From the NCBI GenBank assembly GCA_012270125.1, contig JAAXIY010000064.1:1-64000 (forward strand): a DNA stretch of 64,000 nucleotides. Reading direction: 5' to 3'. A model generated the notes under the pieces. That model made no database searches and was not told the origin of the DNA. It saw only the letters and a list, made by a program, of their open reading frames with translations. This DNA comes from Paracoccaceae bacterium. Lineage in GTDB: Bacteria; Pseudomonadota; Alphaproteobacteria; Rhodobacterales; Rhodobacteraceae. Every line of letters starts with the position of its first letter. Position 1 is the first letter of the stretch. Positions 43,202 through 54,312 of the stretch are shown here, in pieces. The position numbers were made by a program, and so were the translations under genes.

Positions 43202-44442
43202 TATATCACAAATTGAGCTAGCGTTTCATCATTTGTAATGTCTGAATAAGTTATACCTGCTTCAGATAGTTTTTTAAAAAAATCATCAAAATGATTGGGG
43301 TCTTTGGTTTCAATGCCAATTAGTATTGATCCGAAATTTCGGGCTGATTTTTTCAGATACTCAAATCTTGTGATGTCATCATCGGGGCCTAAAAAGTTCA
43401 AAAATTCTTTTAGAGCGCCCGGTCTTTGTGGCATTCTTAGAATTAAATATTTTTTAACACCCTTAAAACGCTGTGATCGCTCTTTGACCTCTGGTAATCG
43501 CTCAAAATCAAAATTCCCACCTGTCGTAATACAGACAACAGATCTGCCGCTTATTGATTGTCCTAAATCTTGTAATGCGTCTATTGAAAGAGCGCCGGCT
43601 GGTTCAAGAACAATTCCCTCTACATTTAGCATTTCTAACATCGTTATACATACTCTATCTTCTGGGGCTCTCAACACATTGGCTAAGCCAATCGATTTAA
43701 GAGTTTCGAAAGGCTTATTTCCAATTTGCCCAACAGCAGCACCATCTGCAAAGGTGTCAACTTTATCTAGGGGTACTGGTCTCCCAGCAATCAATGCAGC
43801 CCAAAGTGATGCTCCACCAAGAGGTTCAATTAATGAATATTGGGAATTATTTTCAAAATATTTAAGAACACCAGCTGAAAGCCCTCCACCACCAACAGGC
43901 ATAACAATATGATCAGGACAAAAACCTAGCTGGGCCTCTATTTCAACTGCAACTGAAGCTTGTCCCTCAATAACATCGAAATCGTCAAATGGTGATAAAA
44001 AATGCCCATCGTTTTTTTTGCAATAATCTTGTGCTGCCTTTAAACAATCATCAAAATAATCTCCGACCAACTCAATTTGGATTGAGTCACCTCCAAAAAT
44101 CTCTGTCTTCTGAATTTTTTGCTTTGGAGTAGTTACCGGCATAAAAATAGTACCCTTTACGCCAAAATGCTTGCACATATAGGCAACACCCTGCGCATGG
44201 TTTCCAGCACTAGCTGCAACAAAAAGTTTGTTTTTTTGTTGCTTCCGCATCGAATTGAATGCACCTCGTAATTTATAAGAACGTACGGGGCTTAAATCTT
44301 CACGTTTTAGCCAGATATCAGCACCATAAATTGCAGAGAGGTGCTCATTTTTTTGAAGAGGGGTCCGCTCAAAGACCCCACGCATCGATTTTTCGGCGTC
44401 TCTTGCCGCTTCTTTGAAGTGTTCCATATCACAGCTTTGCAT
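43201..44442 (-). CDS. ilvA: Threonine ammonia-lyase (threonine deaminase)
   Basis: 413 residues from ATG 44442; ATG 44427 (MEHFKEAA) is also possible. The PLP lysine is in SYKLRGAFNSM, and GGGGLSAGVLK is the phosphate-binding loop. A single C-terminal ACT-like regulatory region (LRMPQRPGALKEFLNFL onward) fits the shorter allosteric form. It makes 2-oxobutanoate from threonine, the first step to isoleucine. It is cotranscribed with an SDR gene. Confidence 0.93.
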   Translation of the reverse strand: MQSCDMEHFKEAARDAEKSMRGVFERTPLQKNEHLSAIYGADIWLKREDLSPVRSYKLRGAFNSMRKQQKNKLFVAASAGNHAQGVAYMCKHFGVKGTIFMPVTTPKQKIQKTEIFGGDSIQIELVGDYFDDCLKAAQDYCKKNDGHFLSPFDDFDVIEGQASVAVEIEAQLGFCPDHIVMPVGGGGLSAGVLKYFENNSQYSLIEPLGGASLWAALIAGRPVPLDKVDTFADGAAVGQIGNKPFETLKSIGLANVLRAPEDRVCITMLEMLNVEGIVLEPAGALSIDALQDLGQSISGRSVVCITTGGNFDFERLPEVKERSQRFKGVKKYLILRMPQRPGALKEFLNFLGPDDDITRFEYLKKSARNFGSILIGIETKDPNHFDDFFKKLSEAGITYSDITNDETLAQFVI

Positions 44443-44579
44443 CAAGTTTCATTATCTTACAAGCGTTCAAAAGATTTAAGTGGCCAAGGTTTATCTAGTT
44501 TAAATACAAAACATGTGTGCTTGCCCATTATGATAAAAACCGTTATCGCGCTGTTCTTAAAGGTATAAGGTGTCTAATA

Positions 44580-45809
44580 ATGTCCAAACCCAAAAAAGTT
44601 GTGTTAGCCTATTCAGGTGGCCTGGATACATCTATTATCCTAAAATGGCTGCAAAGTGAGTATGGGTGTGAGGTTGTTACTTTTACTGCCGATCTGGGTC
44701 AGGGAGAAGAGCTAGAGCCCGCAAGAAAGAAAGCTGAACTTCTTGGAATCAAGCCTCAAAATATTTTTATAGAAGATGTTCGCGAAGAATTTGTAAAAGA
44801 TTTTGTTTTTCCGATGTTTCGTGCCAATGCTGTGTATGAGGGGCAATATCTCTTAGGAACTTCCATTGCGAGGCCATTGATATCCAAGAGATTAGTGGAG
44901 ATTGCTGCCGAAACTGGTGCAGATGCAATCGCACACGGCGCAACCGGAAAAGGCAATGACCAAGTTAGATTCGAATTATCGGCCTATGCCTTGGATCCAA
45001 ACATAAAAGTAATTGCTCCTTGGCGAGAATGGGATTTGACTAGTCGAACAAAATTACTCGCTTTTGCAGAGGAAAACCAAATACCAATTGCAAAAGACAA
45101 GAGAGGCGAAGCCCCTTTTTCTGTTGATGCAAATTTACTTCATACTTCTTCTGAGGGCAAAGTTCTTGAAGACCCTTCAGAAATGGCACCTGAGTATGTT
45201 TTCCAACGTACGATTAACCCAGAAGATGCACCGGAGCAGGCCGAGATAATTGAGGTGGAATTTGAAAAGGGTGATCCCGTAGCAATTAATGGCAATAATA
45301 TGTCGCCTGCCGGAATTCTAACATCTTTGAACGAATATGGAAACAAACATGGTATCGGACGATTAGATTTTGTAGAGAACAGGTTTGTTGGCATGAAATC
45401 GCGTGGAATATATGAAACTCCTGGCGGAGAGATATTACTGGAGGCTCATCGGGGGATTGAGCAAATAACTTTGGATAGTGGAGCGGGACATTTAAAGGAT
45501 AGCCTTATGCCTAAATACGCAGAATTGATTTATAATGGATTTTGGTATTCTCCCGAGCGCGAGATGCTTCAGGCCGCAATAGACAGCTCACAGGAATTTG
45601 TGTCCGGTATGGTCCGTTTAAAACTTTTCAAGGGTTCTGTCCGCACAATTGGAAGGCAGTCAGATGCGTCCCTTTATTCTGAGGCTCATGTTACTTTTGA
45701 AGATGATGCGGGAGCTTATGATCAAAAAGATGCTGCGGGGTTCATTCAACTGAATGCACTTAGACTAAAGTTATTAGCGGCTCGAAATGCTCGTCTGAAA
45801 AATGATTAA
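44580..45809 (+). CDS. argG: Argininosuccinate synthase
   Basis: 409 residues from ATG 44580; the frame runs upstream to 44517 but [18 protein letters not shown] is the normal N-terminus. The ATP PP-loop motif is AYSGGLDTS, and [13 protein letters not shown] and [11 protein letters not shown] are family signatures. It joins citrulline and aspartate in arginine synthesis. It is transcribed alone and converges on rlmN, with 10 bp between. Confidence 0.97.
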   Translation: MSKPKKVVLAYSGGLDTSIILKWLQSEYGCEVVTFTADLGQGEELEPARKKAELLGIKPQNIFIEDVREEFVKDFVFPMFRANAVYEGQYLLGTSIARPLISKRLVEIAAETGADAIAHGATGKGNDQVRFELSAYALDPNIKVIAPWREWDLTSRTKLLAFAEENQIPIAKDKRGEAPFSVDANLLHTSSEGKVLEDPSEMAPEYVFQRTINPEDAPEQAEIIEVEFEKGDPVAINGNNMSPAGILTSLNEYGNKHGIGRLDFVENRFVGMKSRGIYETPGGEILLEAHRGIEQITLDSGAGHLKDSLMPKYAELIYNGFWYSPEREMLQAAIDSSQEFVSGMVRLKLFKGSVRTIGRQSDASLYSEAHVTFEDDAGAYDQKDAAGFIQLNALRLKLLAARNARLKND

Positions 45810-45819
45810 TTTTCTGTGC

Positions 45820-47001
45820 TCAGGTATAGGGCACTGCATCTTTTTTAGATTTTCGTTTTTTCTCTGATGCAGATTTAAGTTGACCGCAAGCAGCCATGAT
45901 GTCCTCGCCTCTTGGTGTTCTAATCGGACTGGCGTAGCCTGCTTTATATATTATATCTGCAAACGATTTAATTTGTTTCCAGTCTGAACGTTCAAACGGT
46001 GATCCTGGCCATTCATTGAAAGGGATTAGATTAATTTTGGCTGGAATTCCTTTAATTAATTGTACTAATCGACGAGCGTCTTCATCAGAGTCATTAACAC
46101 CTTTCAGCATGACATATTCGAATGTTATTCGCTCGGAATTGGATACTTTGGGATAAGATTTGAGAGTTTCCAGCAGCTGCGCAATATTCCATTTTTTATT
46201 TATTGGTACAAGCTTATTTCGAATTTCATCGGTAGTTGCATGAAAAGAGATTGCTAATTGACATCCAATTTCTTCTGCTGTTTTTGAAATTTCTGGCACA
46301 ACACCAGAGGTCGAAAGCGTAATTCGTCTTCTTGATAAAGAAATACCCTCTGGATCCATTGTGATTTTCATAGCATCACGAACATTTTCGAAATTATAAA
46401 GAGGTTCCCCCATACCCATCAGTACTACATTTGAAAGCAGCCGGGTTTCATTTTTTGGCAAACCTTGTATTGGCCACTCACCTAAATCATCTCGTGCTAC
46501 CAATATTTGGCCCACAATTTCACTAGAAGATAAATTTCTAACCAGTCTTTGAGTTCCAGTATGGCAAAAAGAACATGTTAGTGTGCACCCGACTTGCGAA
46601 CTTATGCAAAGTGTCCCTCTATTTTCTTCTGGGATGTAAACGGTCTCTATCTCATGCCCACCATTGATCCGCATTAAGTATTTGCGTGTTCCATCCTCTG
46701 AAACATTTTTTGTGATTATTTCTGGGACTGATATTTGAAAACTCTTTTTTAGGTTCTCTCGATAAGGTTTCGCGAGATTGGTCATTTGATCAAAATCGCG
46801 GACACCTTTTTCGTAAATCCACTGCCATATTTGACTTACACGCATATTTGCCTGTTTTTCTGGGGTGCCGTTTTCTATTAAAACTTCTCTTAAATCTACG
46901 CGCGTTAGACCAACTAAATTGGTGGGCCCGTTGGGAGATTTCCTCGGCACAGTTACAAAATTGTGTGTTAGTGCCTTTGATGTTTGTGTTGCTTCAGTCA
47001 A
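45820..47001 (-). CDS. rlmN: Dual-specificity RNA methyltransferase RlmN
   Basis: 393 residues if translation starts at TTG 47001, which is preceded by GAGGAATATT; ATG 47034 gives 404 residues but has no ribosome-binding site. The radical-SAM cluster motif is [11 protein letters not shown] (CxxxCxxC), and the mechanistic C-terminal cysteine is in MAACGQLKS. It methylates C2 of adenosine 2503 in 23S rRNA and position 37 of certain tRNAs. The [16 protein letters not shown] segment is typical of rhodobacterial RlmN. Confidence 0.94.
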   Translation of the reverse strand: MTEATQTSKALTHNFVTVPRKSPNGPTNLVGLTRVDLREVLIENGTPEKQANMRVSQIWQWIYEKGVRDFDQMTNLAKPYRENLKKSFQISVPEIITKNVSEDGTRKYLMRINGGHEIETVYIPEENRGTLCISSQVGCTLTCSFCHTGTQRLVRNLSSSEIVGQILVARDDLGEWPIQGLPKNETRLLSNVVLMGMGEPLYNFENVRDAMKITMDPEGISLSRRRITLSTSGVVPEISKTAEEIGCQLAISFHATTDEIRNKLVPINKKWNIAQLLETLKSYPKVSNSERITFEYVMLKGVNDSDEDARRLVQLIKGIPAKINLIPFNEWPGSPFERSDWKQIKSFADIIYKAGYASPIRTPRGEDIMAACGQLKSASEKKRKSKKDAVPYT

Positions 47002-47068
47002 AATATTCCTCAGGTCAAATTTTGCCCTACCCATTGAGGTATCAGCTTATGCCGTTCAGCAAATAAAG

Positions 47069-47608
47069 CTACTTACAGCGTTTTTCAGCATCTGCAACTG
47101 CAGCAGTAAAGCCCAGCAAAGAGAACGTATCCTGTGTTTGTGTCCCGCGGGATGATTTTGCGGTCAAAATAGCTTTGGCGCCTTTTTTCATTGCTTTGAT
47201 GATCGTAGCATCATCTTCATCGGAACGAGCCCAAGCCCATTCACCTTCAGTGAAAAGAGCAAAGTTAGTACCATCTACATTAAGGTTTACATTTGATCCT
47301 TCAGCAAAAGGATATCCGCCAGTGAATGTTAATTGACCGTTAACTTTGCTTTCTGGTCTGAAGTTTACGAAAAGCAGAATATCTCCCCTTTTTACTTTTA
47401 CAATACGTCCATCTCGCGTGTTGATTGTTTTTTTTGGTTTAGAAACGCTCCAGCATTCTTTAGGATTATCTTCCACAAAAATAGCCCAATCTGTCTTATC
47501 AGCAACTTTGTTACTACTTGTTTCTTGTGCATAGGCATATGTTGAGAAAGTTATGCCAATTAGGGCGATAATTGATTTTACTGATACTAATGGTTTCAAA
47601 ATTTTCAT
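47069..47608 (-). CDS. Invasion-associated locus B (IalB) family periplasmic protein
   Basis: 179 residues from ATG 47608, preceded by AGGAGCAGG. The signal peptide ends at AYAQE. The IalB features are TDWAIFVEDNPKECWSVSKP, a pair of conserved cysteines (CWS and the C-terminal KRCK), and FNLLGFTAAVADA-like end. IalB proteins are periplasmic or surface proteins of unclear function, common in alphaproteobacteria; the name comes from Bartonella and does not imply virulence here. Confidence 0.87.
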   Translation of the reverse strand: MKILKPLVSVKSIIALIGITFSTYAYAQETSSNKVADKTDWAIFVEDNPKECWSVSKPKKTINTRDGRIVKVKRGDILLFVNFRPESKVNGQLTFTGGYPFAEGSNVNLNVDGTNFALFTEGEWAWARSDEDDATIIKAMKKGAKAILTAKSSRGTQTQDTFSLLGFTAAVADAEKRCK

Positions 47609-47772
47609 ATATACCTGCTCCTTTATCATCAAAACCAATCCTTATATAGATTTTTTCTTTATTAAGTCATACCCGTATAAACAGTATATTTGATTGACAG
47701 AACTTTAGCCTAAAATATGCTTCAGTTTAAACCCCTGAGAAAGTTAAATTATAAATAAAAGGTAAAAATTTT

Positions 47773-48771
47773 ATGAAAACACAAATTATGTGTGAGATAT
47801 GGCGAGGTTCATATTTGGAGTCTGTTCATTCTGGTACTGCAGTAATTTGTGATAAAAATGGTGAAATAAGCCATCAATGGGGTGATCCAAGTGCACTAAT
47901 TTTACCTCGAAGTTCTGCAAAGATGTTGCAAGCTCTCCCTTTGATAATCTCAGGTGCGGAGGAAAAATTTAGCATTGGAGAAGATTTATTAGCCCTCGCC
48001 TGTGCTTCGCATAATGCGGCGGAAATCCATATATCAAGAGTTCTTGGTTGGCTTTCCCATCTTGAGTTGGATGAAAGTGATCTGCGATGTGGTCCTCAGC
48101 CGCCAAAAGACCCCCATATAAAAAATCAGATGCGTAAAAAAGGACAATCACCTTGTCAAATTCATAATAATTGTTCTGGGAAACATGCCGGCTTTCTATC
48201 TGTAGCGCGCCACTTGAATGCTGGACCAGAATACACAGATCCCAACCATCCCGTTCAGCTCATGGTTATGGATGTATTCCAGGAATTAACTCAAAATAAA
48301 GTTGATGGGATTGTCATAGATGGTTGCTCAGCTCCTAATCCTGCAATGCCTTTATCTTCACTTGCTCAGAGCATGGCTTGGTTTTCAACCGCACATAATC
48401 GAAATGATCGTCTTAGCAAAGCGGCCCTAAAGTTAAGAAATGCTATGGTAAATTATCCGGAATTAGTTGCTGGTGAAGGTCGAGCTTGCACAAGCTTAAT
48501 GAAAGCATGTGATAAAAAGGCAATTCTAAAAACTGGGGCAGAAGGTGTTTTTGTAGCAATTTTACCAGAGTTGGAAAAAGGAATTGCACTGAAAGTTGCT
48601 GATGGTGGAACTAGAGCCTCTGAATGTGCCATTGCTTCGCTACTTATACAATTAGGTGTTCTTAGTCCTAATCATCCAACGGCATTAGCTTATACAAATT
48701 CGCCAATATTGAACTGGCGAAAAATAGAAACTGGTGTAATGAAAGCGAGTAAGTCGTTTTCAATATGTTAG
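47773..48771 (+). CDS. Asparaginase (thermolabile Rhizobium type)
   Basis: 332 residues of the R. etli-type asparaginase II family (PF06089), unrelated to the E. coli enzymes. Conserved blocks are [14 protein letters not shown] near 43-56, [22 protein letters not shown] and [13 protein letters not shown]. It hydrolyses asparagine to aspartate and ammonia, likely in the cytoplasm as no signal peptide is seen. The pseudouridine synthase gene starts 7 bases before its stop. Confidence 0.9.
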   Translation: MKTQIMCEIWRGSYLESVHSGTAVICDKNGEISHQWGDPSALILPRSSAKMLQALPLIISGAEEKFSIGEDLLALACASHNAAEIHISRVLGWLSHLELDESDLRCGPQPPKDPHIKNQMRKKGQSPCQIHNNCSGKHAGFLSVARHLNAGPEYTDPNHPVQLMVMDVFQELTQNKVDGIVIDGCSAPNPAMPLSSLAQSMAWFSTAHNRNDRLSKAALKLRNAMVNYPELVAGEGRACTSLMKACDKKAILKTGAEGVFVAILPELEKGIALKVADGGTRASECAIASLLIQLGVLSPNHPTALAYTNSPILNWRKIETGVMKASKSFSIC

Positions 48772-49307
48772 TGTTGTTTAATAAGCCATTTCATGTCCTT
48801 TCCCAATTTAGTGATAAGGAAGGCATTGCTGATGAAAGGGAAAACCTATCACATTTTATTGATATAAAAGATGTTTACCCAGCAGGTAGATTGGATTTGG
48901 ACAGTGAGGGATTAATGATCTTGACTGATAACGGGAAGTTGCAGTCAAGGATATCTTCTCCTAAATTTAAGATTGAAAAAACTTACCTTGTCCAGGTTGA
49001 AGGTGTTCCAACAGATTTCAATTTGGATCCCATAAGAAAAGGTCTTGAATTGAAGGATGGCGTTACAAGGCCAGCAAAAGCAAGGTTAATAAATGAACCA
49101 AAATGGCTCTGGAATAGAGAACCGCCTATCAGAGTACGCAAATCTATTCCTGAAAGTTGGCTTGAATTAAAAATAAAAGAAGGAAAAAATAGGCAGATTA
49201 GACGCATGACCGCAAAAATTGGGTTTCCAACGCTTCGGCTTATCCGCACTTCAATTGGTGAATGGAAATTGGGTAATTTGAAACCTGGCGACTATCGTGT
49301 GTTATGA
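48765..49307 (+). CDS. 23S rRNA/tRNA pseudouridine synthase, RluE/RsuA family
   Basis: 180 residues, the compact RluE size without the S4 domain. The catalytic aspartate is in [15 protein letters not shown], and [10 protein letters not shown] and [10 protein letters not shown] are family motifs. It converts a uridine in rRNA to pseudouridine. It overlaps the asparaginase gene by 7 bp. RluE (U2457 of 23S rRNA) is the closest named type, but the exact site is not provable here. Confidence 0.88.
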   Translation: MLVLFNKPFHVLSQFSDKEGIADERENLSHFIDIKDVYPAGRLDLDSEGLMILTDNGKLQSRISSPKFKIEKTYLVQVEGVPTDFNLDPIRKGLELKDGVTRPAKARLINEPKWLWNREPPIRVRKSIPESWLELKIKEGKNRQIRRMTAKIGFPTLRLIRTSIGEWKLGNLKPGDYRVL

Positions 49308-49336
49308 ATAAAAATTTATTTTGGTAGAGCTTTAAA

Positions 49337-50689
49337 CTATATTGATGAAAACCCATAATCTAACGCATCCAAAATCTGATCTATCTCGGCTTCAGATATT
49401 ACGAGAGGCGGAGACATTAAGATATTGTTCAGCCCTAGTCGAACCATAGCTCCAGCTTCGTAGGTTTTCTGATGCAGTTTTTTCATTGTATCCATGTCCA
49501 TAGGAGTTTTTTTATTCGGATCACTGACTACTTCGATAGCGGCCATCAGACCCTGACCTCCTCTGACATCTCCTATCACGTCAAATTTCTTTTTAAGTTT
49601 CTGTATGCCTTCATAAAGTTGTTTACCACGGACACCGGCATTATCTTTCGTGCTAATTCTTTGAGTTTCTGATAAACAAGCACAAACAGCTGCCGCACCT
49701 ACAGGATGAGCAGAATAGGTATAACCATGGAAAATACCCGCTTCAGAACTTGCAGAGTTTTCAAAAACACTTGCCACTTTTCCACTCATTAGAGCAGCGC
49801 CCACAGGGAAATAACCTGATGTAATACCTTTAGCCATGCTCATCATATCTGGTTTTACATTCCAGTGTCTTGCACCTGACCAAGAGCCAGTTCTGCCGAA
49901 ACCAGTTATGACTTCATCCGAAATCATTAATATACCGTTCCTGTCACAAACTTCTTGCATAAGGCCCATAAAAGATGCGTCTGGAACAATGACGCCACCT
50001 GCTCCTTGAATAGGTTCCATAATGAAAGCGGCAATTGTGTTTTTATCTTGGAAAGCAATTTCGTCCTCGAAGGCTTGTACAATATTAAGAGCTAATTTTT
50101 TGGGATCAGTTTCATTAAATGGATTTCGATAGGTATATGGGCTTGGAAGGTGAAAACATCCTGGTAATAAAGGTTCGTATGCAATTCTGAACCGATTATT
50201 ACCATTTACAGAGGCACCCCCAAAATGCGTTCCATGGTATCCTTTTTTTAAAGATATGAACTTTGTCCGAGTGGGTTCTCCTCGTAGCCTATGATACTGA
50301 CGAGCCAACCTTAGACATGTTTCAACTGAGTCTGATCCTCCCGATGTGAAAAAAACTCGCTCCATTCCATCAGCCTTAAACATCTCAGTGACCATGTAAG
50401 ATGCTTCGATGGCAGCTGGGTTTGTTGTTCCTGCAAAACCAGAATAATAGGGTAGATGGTAGAGTTGTTCAGATATGGCTTCTTTAATTGCATCATTTGA
50501 GTAGCCCAAATTAACACACCAAAGCCCTCCAACTGCATCGACGGTTGTATGTCCATCTATATCGCTAATCTGCGATCCATCGGCTTTAGTAATTACCTTA
50601 GGTGGGTTATTAATTGAGTCACCCGGCGCTCCCATTGGATGCCACAAGTGTTTTGCATTATTTTCCGTAATGAAATTGTTGTCGCGCAT
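49337..50689 (-). CDS. Class III omega-aminotransferase
   Basis: 450 residues from ATG 50689, preceded by GGGGGAAG. The fold-type I class III features are TSGGSDSVETCLRLARQYH, GYHGTHFGG, ISDEVITGFGRTG and the PLP lysine in SMAKGITSGYFP. Family members transfer amino groups from beta-alanine, taurine, putrescine or similar omega-amines to pyruvate or 2-oxoglutarate. It is monocistronic. The substrate is not determined by sequence; a taurine or beta-alanine role would fit marine metabolism. Confidence 0.9.
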   Translation of the reverse strand: MRDNNFITENNAKHLWHPMGAPGDSINNPPKVITKADGSQISDIDGHTTVDAVGGLWCVNLGYSNDAIKEAISEQLYHLPYYSGFAGTTNPAAIEASYMVTEMFKADGMERVFFTSGGSDSVETCLRLARQYHRLRGEPTRTKFISLKKGYHGTHFGGASVNGNNRFRIAYEPLLPGCFHLPSPYTYRNPFNETDPKKLALNIVQAFEDEIAFQDKNTIAAFIMEPIQGAGGVIVPDASFMGLMQEVCDRNGILMISDEVITGFGRTGSWSGARHWNVKPDMMSMAKGITSGYFPVGAALMSGKVASVFENSASSEAGIFHGYTYSAHPVGAAAVCACLSETQRISTKDNAGVRGKQLYEGIQKLKKKFDVIGDVRGGQGLMAAIEVVSDPNKKTPMDMDTMKKLHQKTYEAGAMVRLGLNNILMSPPLVISEAEIDQILDALDYGFSSI

Positions 50690-50807
50690 AACTTCCCCCA
50701 TTAATTAATTTTAAATTAGTGTTGTTTGAGTGAGCTGTCGATTAAATTTTTGTGTAAACTTATCGTTTTATGGACAATAATTGCTGGTGTGTGTAAGCGA
50801 ATAATTG

Positions 50808-51284
50808 ATGAGTAAAACTAAAGCAGATCCAAATTATAAAGTAATTGCTGAAAATAGGCGTGCGCGATTTGACTATGCCATAGAAAATGATCTGGAGTGT
50901 GGTGTCGTCCTCTTTGGATCTGAAGTTAAGTCAATGCGCAATGGTGGTTCAAACATTGCAGAAAGTTATGCCCAAATTGAAAATGGAGAGCTTTGGTTGG
51001 TTAATTCATATGTAGCACCTTATGAACAAGCAAAAAATTGGGGCCATCAAGAGCGGCGAAAGAGGAAATTGCTGGCGAACAAAAAAGAGCTGTCTAGGTT
51101 GTGGAATGAAACCCAACGCAAAGGAATGACGCTGGTACCTTTAGTCATGTATTTCAATCATACTGGGAAAGTGAAAATTAAGATAGGGATAGCCAAAGGC
51201 AAAAAAATTCATGATAAACGAGCCGATGAAGCAAAACGAGATTGGGGACGACAAAAACAAAGGCTCCTGCGTCAATCTGAGTAA
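50808..51284 (+). CDS. smpB: SsrA-binding protein
   Basis: 158 residues from ATG 50808. Motifs are [36 protein letters not shown] and the basic C-terminal tail [17 protein letters not shown]. SmpB delivers tmRNA to stalled ribosomes. The gene stands alone; ssrA itself is not in the window. Confidence 0.96.
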   Translation: MSKTKADPNYKVIAENRRARFDYAIENDLECGVVLFGSEVKSMRNGGSNIAESYAQIENGELWLVNSYVAPYEQAKNWGHQERRKRKLLANKKELSRLWNETQRKGMTLVPLVMYFNHTGKVKIKIGIAKGKKIHDKRADEAKRDWGRQKQRLLRQSE

Positions 51285-51398
51285 TATGATAAGCTTGGAA
51301 GAAGTTTAGGAAATTTTAGTGTGATTAAAATATGTTGATGCTTGCCCTATTCATTATGAGACTGTAGTCAGCTGTAAAAAGTTAATGGAAAAATTTGA

Positions 51399-52253
51399 AT
51401 GGAAAATGATCCTAAGGTTTTAGTTTCAACTGATTGGCTTTCTAGTCGATTGTCGGATCCTGAAATTCGAATCTTGGATGCCACTTGGTACCTTCCTAAT
51501 GTTGATAGAGATGCAAAAGCTGAATATGATCAGTCGCATATTCCCAATGCTAGATTTTTCGATATCGACGATGTTTCCGATCATCGTTCAGATCTACCTC
51601 ATATGGTGCCACCAGTTGAAAAGTTTATGTCCAAAGTGAGAAAGCTTGGGGTTGGGGACGGGCACCAAATTGTAATTTATGACTCTCATGGTTTGTTTTC
51701 GGCGGCTCGAGTTAGGTGGCTATTTAAAGTCATGGGTCAAAACAACGTTGCTGTCCTTGATGGCGGACTTCCTAAATGGTTAAGGGAGGGTCGAACAGTT
51801 GATAGTTCCCCACCTTTGATAAGAGATAGACATATGTTCGTAAAGTACCACGATGAAATGGTCAAAGACGTTACCCAAGTTTCATCTGCTTCCAAACTTG
51901 GTGACTATGAAATTTTGGATGCACGTTCTGCGGGAAGGTTCAGAGGAGAAGAGCCCGAACCAAGGCCTGGTCTTCGAGCAGGGCACATTCCAGGTTCGAA
52001 AAACATTTTTTATGGTGATCTTCTAAACGAAGATGGAACCTTGAAATCTCAAGATGAATTGGTCGAGCATTTCAAAGCCAAAGCTGTAAACTTGGACAAA
52101 CCAGTGATTACTAGTTGTGGATCAGGTGTTACTGCAGCAATTATAAATCTTGCCCTGGATCGCATTGGGAAAACTGATCATGCGCTCTACGATGGGAGTT
52201 GGACTGAGTGGGGAATGTATCCAACTGTGCCAGTAGAAACGGGGGATAATTAA
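51399..52253 (+). CDS. sseA: 3-mercaptopyruvate/thiosulfate sulfurtransferase
   Basis: 284 residues with two rhodanese domains. The active-site loop CGSGVTA in the C-terminal domain is the mercaptopyruvate sulfurtransferase signature (thiosulfate enzymes have CRxGxT/R). The N-terminal domain lacks the cysteine, as normal. It moves sulfur to thiols or cyanide. Its stop codon overlaps the start of the aminotransferase gene (TAATG), and together they could degrade cysteine through mercaptopyruvate, since aspartate-type aminotransferases also transaminate cysteine. Confidence 0.92.
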   Translation: MENDPKVLVSTDWLSSRLSDPEIRILDATWYLPNVDRDAKAEYDQSHIPNARFFDIDDVSDHRSDLPHMVPPVEKFMSKVRKLGVGDGHQIVIYDSHGLFSAARVRWLFKVMGQNNVAVLDGGLPKWLREGRTVDSSPPLIRDRHMFVKYHDEMVKDVTQVSSASKLGDYEILDARSAGRFRGEEPEPRPGLRAGHIPGSKNIFYGDLLNEDGTLKSQDELVEHFKAKAVNLDKPVITSCGSGVTAAIINLALDRIGKTDHALYDGSWTEWGMYPTVPVETGDN

Positions 52254-53437
52254 TGTTCAATTCTTTACAACAACAGCCTGCGGATAAGATTCTTGCTCTA
52301 ATGCAAGTTTATAAAGAAGATCCTAGAGAGAATAAAATTGATCTTGGTGTCGGTGTTTATAAAGATGCTTCTGGTCAAACACCAATTATGCAATCAATTA
52401 AGCGAGCCGAACATATGTTGTGGGAGACACAGGATACAAAGTCCTATGTTGGTTTAACAGGTACTCCTGAATTTTCTGAAACGATGATTGACCTAGTTTT
52501 AGGTGATAAATTCGATAAAAATTTGACTGCTTCAGCGGCAACACCTGGTGGTACTGGTGCAGTACGACAGGCTTTTGAGTTGGGAAAATTGGCAAACCCT
52601 AATTTGCGAGTTTTTGTTTCAGATCCGACTTGGCCTAATCATTTATCAATTCTGAAGTATTTAGGAATTCCCGTTGAGCCTTACCGATATTTTGATGCGA
52701 AGACGCGAGCCGTTGACTTTTCATCTATGATGACTGATTTGGAAAACGCAAAAGAAGGTGATCTTATTTTGCTTCATGGTTGCTGTCATAACCCAACAGG
52801 TGCCAATCTTAAGGCGCCTGAGTGGGACGCTGTAATTGAGCTTTTGCTCAAATCAGGGGCAACACCAATGATTGATATTGCTTATCAAGGTTTTGGCGAC
52901 GGATTGGAAGAAGACGCTTCTGGAGTAAGAAAGCTTGTGAACAGCGTTCCAGAAACAATAATAGCGGCTAGCTGTTCAAAAAACTTTGGAATTTATCGCG
53001 AGCGTACGGGCCTTTTGATAGTAGTGTCTCATGATAAAGATGCCCGCGATTTAAATCAGTCGACGCTAGCTTTTCTAAATCGCCAAAACTTTTCATTTCC
53101 GCCAGACCATGGGGCAAGACTTGTCACAATGGTTTTATCTGACGAAGAACTTAAAAGAAGTTGGATGGAAGAGCTTGAGGCGGTTAGAACGTCAATGCTT
53201 TCCTTACGTACACAATTGGCAACCGAATTAGAAAAGTTATCTGGGTCAAATCGTTTTGGTTTTTTGGCTGATCACCGGGGCATGTTTTCAAGACTTGGGG
53301 CGTCACCTGAGCAAGTTAATGAATTAAGAGAAAATCATGCAGTTTATATGGTTGGAGATAGTCGTTTGAATATAGCCGGTCTGAATTCAAAAACAGTGCC
53401 GGTACTCGCAAAGGCGATTGTTGACTGCGGCATTTAG
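52253..53437 (+). CDS. Aspartate/aromatic amino acid aminotransferase
   Basis: 394 residues of the AspC/TyrB type. The PLP lysine is in ASCSKNFGIYRERTG, and LHGCCHNPTG and DIAYQGFGDGLEEDA are signature segments. It exchanges amino groups between aspartate or aromatic amino acids and 2-oxoglutarate. It is cotranscribed with sseA by TAATG overlap, suggesting a function in cysteine transamination as well. Convergent with the IclR gene, 3 bp apart. Confidence 0.93.
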   Translation: MFNSLQQQPADKILALMQVYKEDPRENKIDLGVGVYKDASGQTPIMQSIKRAEHMLWETQDTKSYVGLTGTPEFSETMIDLVLGDKFDKNLTASAATPGGTGAVRQAFELGKLANPNLRVFVSDPTWPNHLSILKYLGIPVEPYRYFDAKTRAVDFSSMMTDLENAKEGDLILLHGCCHNPTGANLKAPEWDAVIELLLKSGATPMIDIAYQGFGDGLEEDASGVRKLVNSVPETIIAASCSKNFGIYRERTGLLIVVSHDKDARDLNQSTLAFLNRQNFSFPPDHGARLVTMVLSDEELKRSWMEELEAVRTSMLSLRTQLATELEKLSGSNRFGFLADHRGMFSRLGASPEQVNELRENHAVYMVGDSRLNIAGLNSKTVPVLAKAIVDCGI

Positions 53438-53440
53438 ATT

Positions 53441-54208
53441 TTAATTTTCGCTAAATAGACTTTTAGCAAGTTCCTCAGCAGCTTGCGTTAGGATGTCTTT
53501 ACGAGCCAAAGCATTTTCTATCGAAATTCTTTGGGTGGGCCCGTGAAACGCAATTGCGGCAGCAAATCGTCCATGATAATCAGTGATGGGTACGGCGATT
53601 GCTACCATCCCATCCATAAATTCTTCCTGATCTAAAGCATAACCTTGTTTAGCAATTTGTTTGAGCTCTGATAATAAAGTATCTTCTCTTACATGGGTAC
53701 TTTTTGTATACGCTTTTAAGTCCATCGATGCTATCATCATCTTTCTCTTTTTGGGGCTTAAGCTGGCTAAAAAGCACTTGCCGCTAGCTGTACAATGGAA
53801 TGGTACGTTGGTTCCGATTGGTAGTTGAATTCTAAATGCCCAGTCAGTTTCAACTCGGTCTATATAGTTCATTCCAGACGCTTCTGGAACAACGAAGTTT
53901 ACTGTTTCTTTCACTTTGTTAGCAATATTCAGAAGAATCTGTCGACGTGCTATGTGATCGCGGGAATTGTATAATAAACCCATTCCTAAATCCCTTAATC
54001 GACGTGCAGCTTGATAGCGTTTCGTTCGTCCAACTCTTGTAAGAAAACCATTCTCTTCAAGAGTGCTACATAAACGATGTACGGTTTGTTTTGGTAATTG
54101 CAAAACGTCGTTAATTTCGGTGGCTGTCATTGCCTTATTACTTTTTCCCAGGATTTCTAAAATGAGCAGTGTCCTTAAGTTAGTTGGTATCCTTTCTTTG
54201 GTCGTCAT
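53441..54208 (-). CDS. IclR family transcriptional regulator
   Basis: 255 residues: N-terminal winged helix (KAMTATEINDVLQLPKQTVHRLCSTLEENGFLTRVG, about 24-58) and C-terminal IclR effector domain (LPIGTNVPFHCTASGKCFLASLS, GYALDQEEFMDGMVAIAVPI). It faces the GMC oxidoreductase gene across a 104-bp spacer, so it probably regulates the sulfonate/TRAP cluster that follows. The effector would be a small carboxylate or sulfonate. Confidence 0.9.
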   Translation of the reverse strand: MTTKERIPTNLRTLLILEILGKSNKAMTATEINDVLQLPKQTVHRLCSTLEENGFLTRVGRTKRYQAARRLRDLGMGLLYNSRDHIARRQILLNIANKVKETVNFVVPEASGMNYIDRVETDWAFRIQLPIGTNVPFHCTASGKCFLASLSPKKRKMMIASMDLKAYTKSTHVREDTLLSELKQIAKQGYALDQEEFMDGMVAIAVPITDYHGRFAAAIAFHGPTQRISIENALARKDILTQAAEELAKSLFSEN

Positions 54209-54312
54209 TTAATTCCTCAAATAAAACTGTTGCGTTCTCTTAAATTAACTGTAACGTAATATTTTGCAATAATCGAGAAAAAAAGTCTCATTTTTTGATA
54301 TTGGGTGGATTA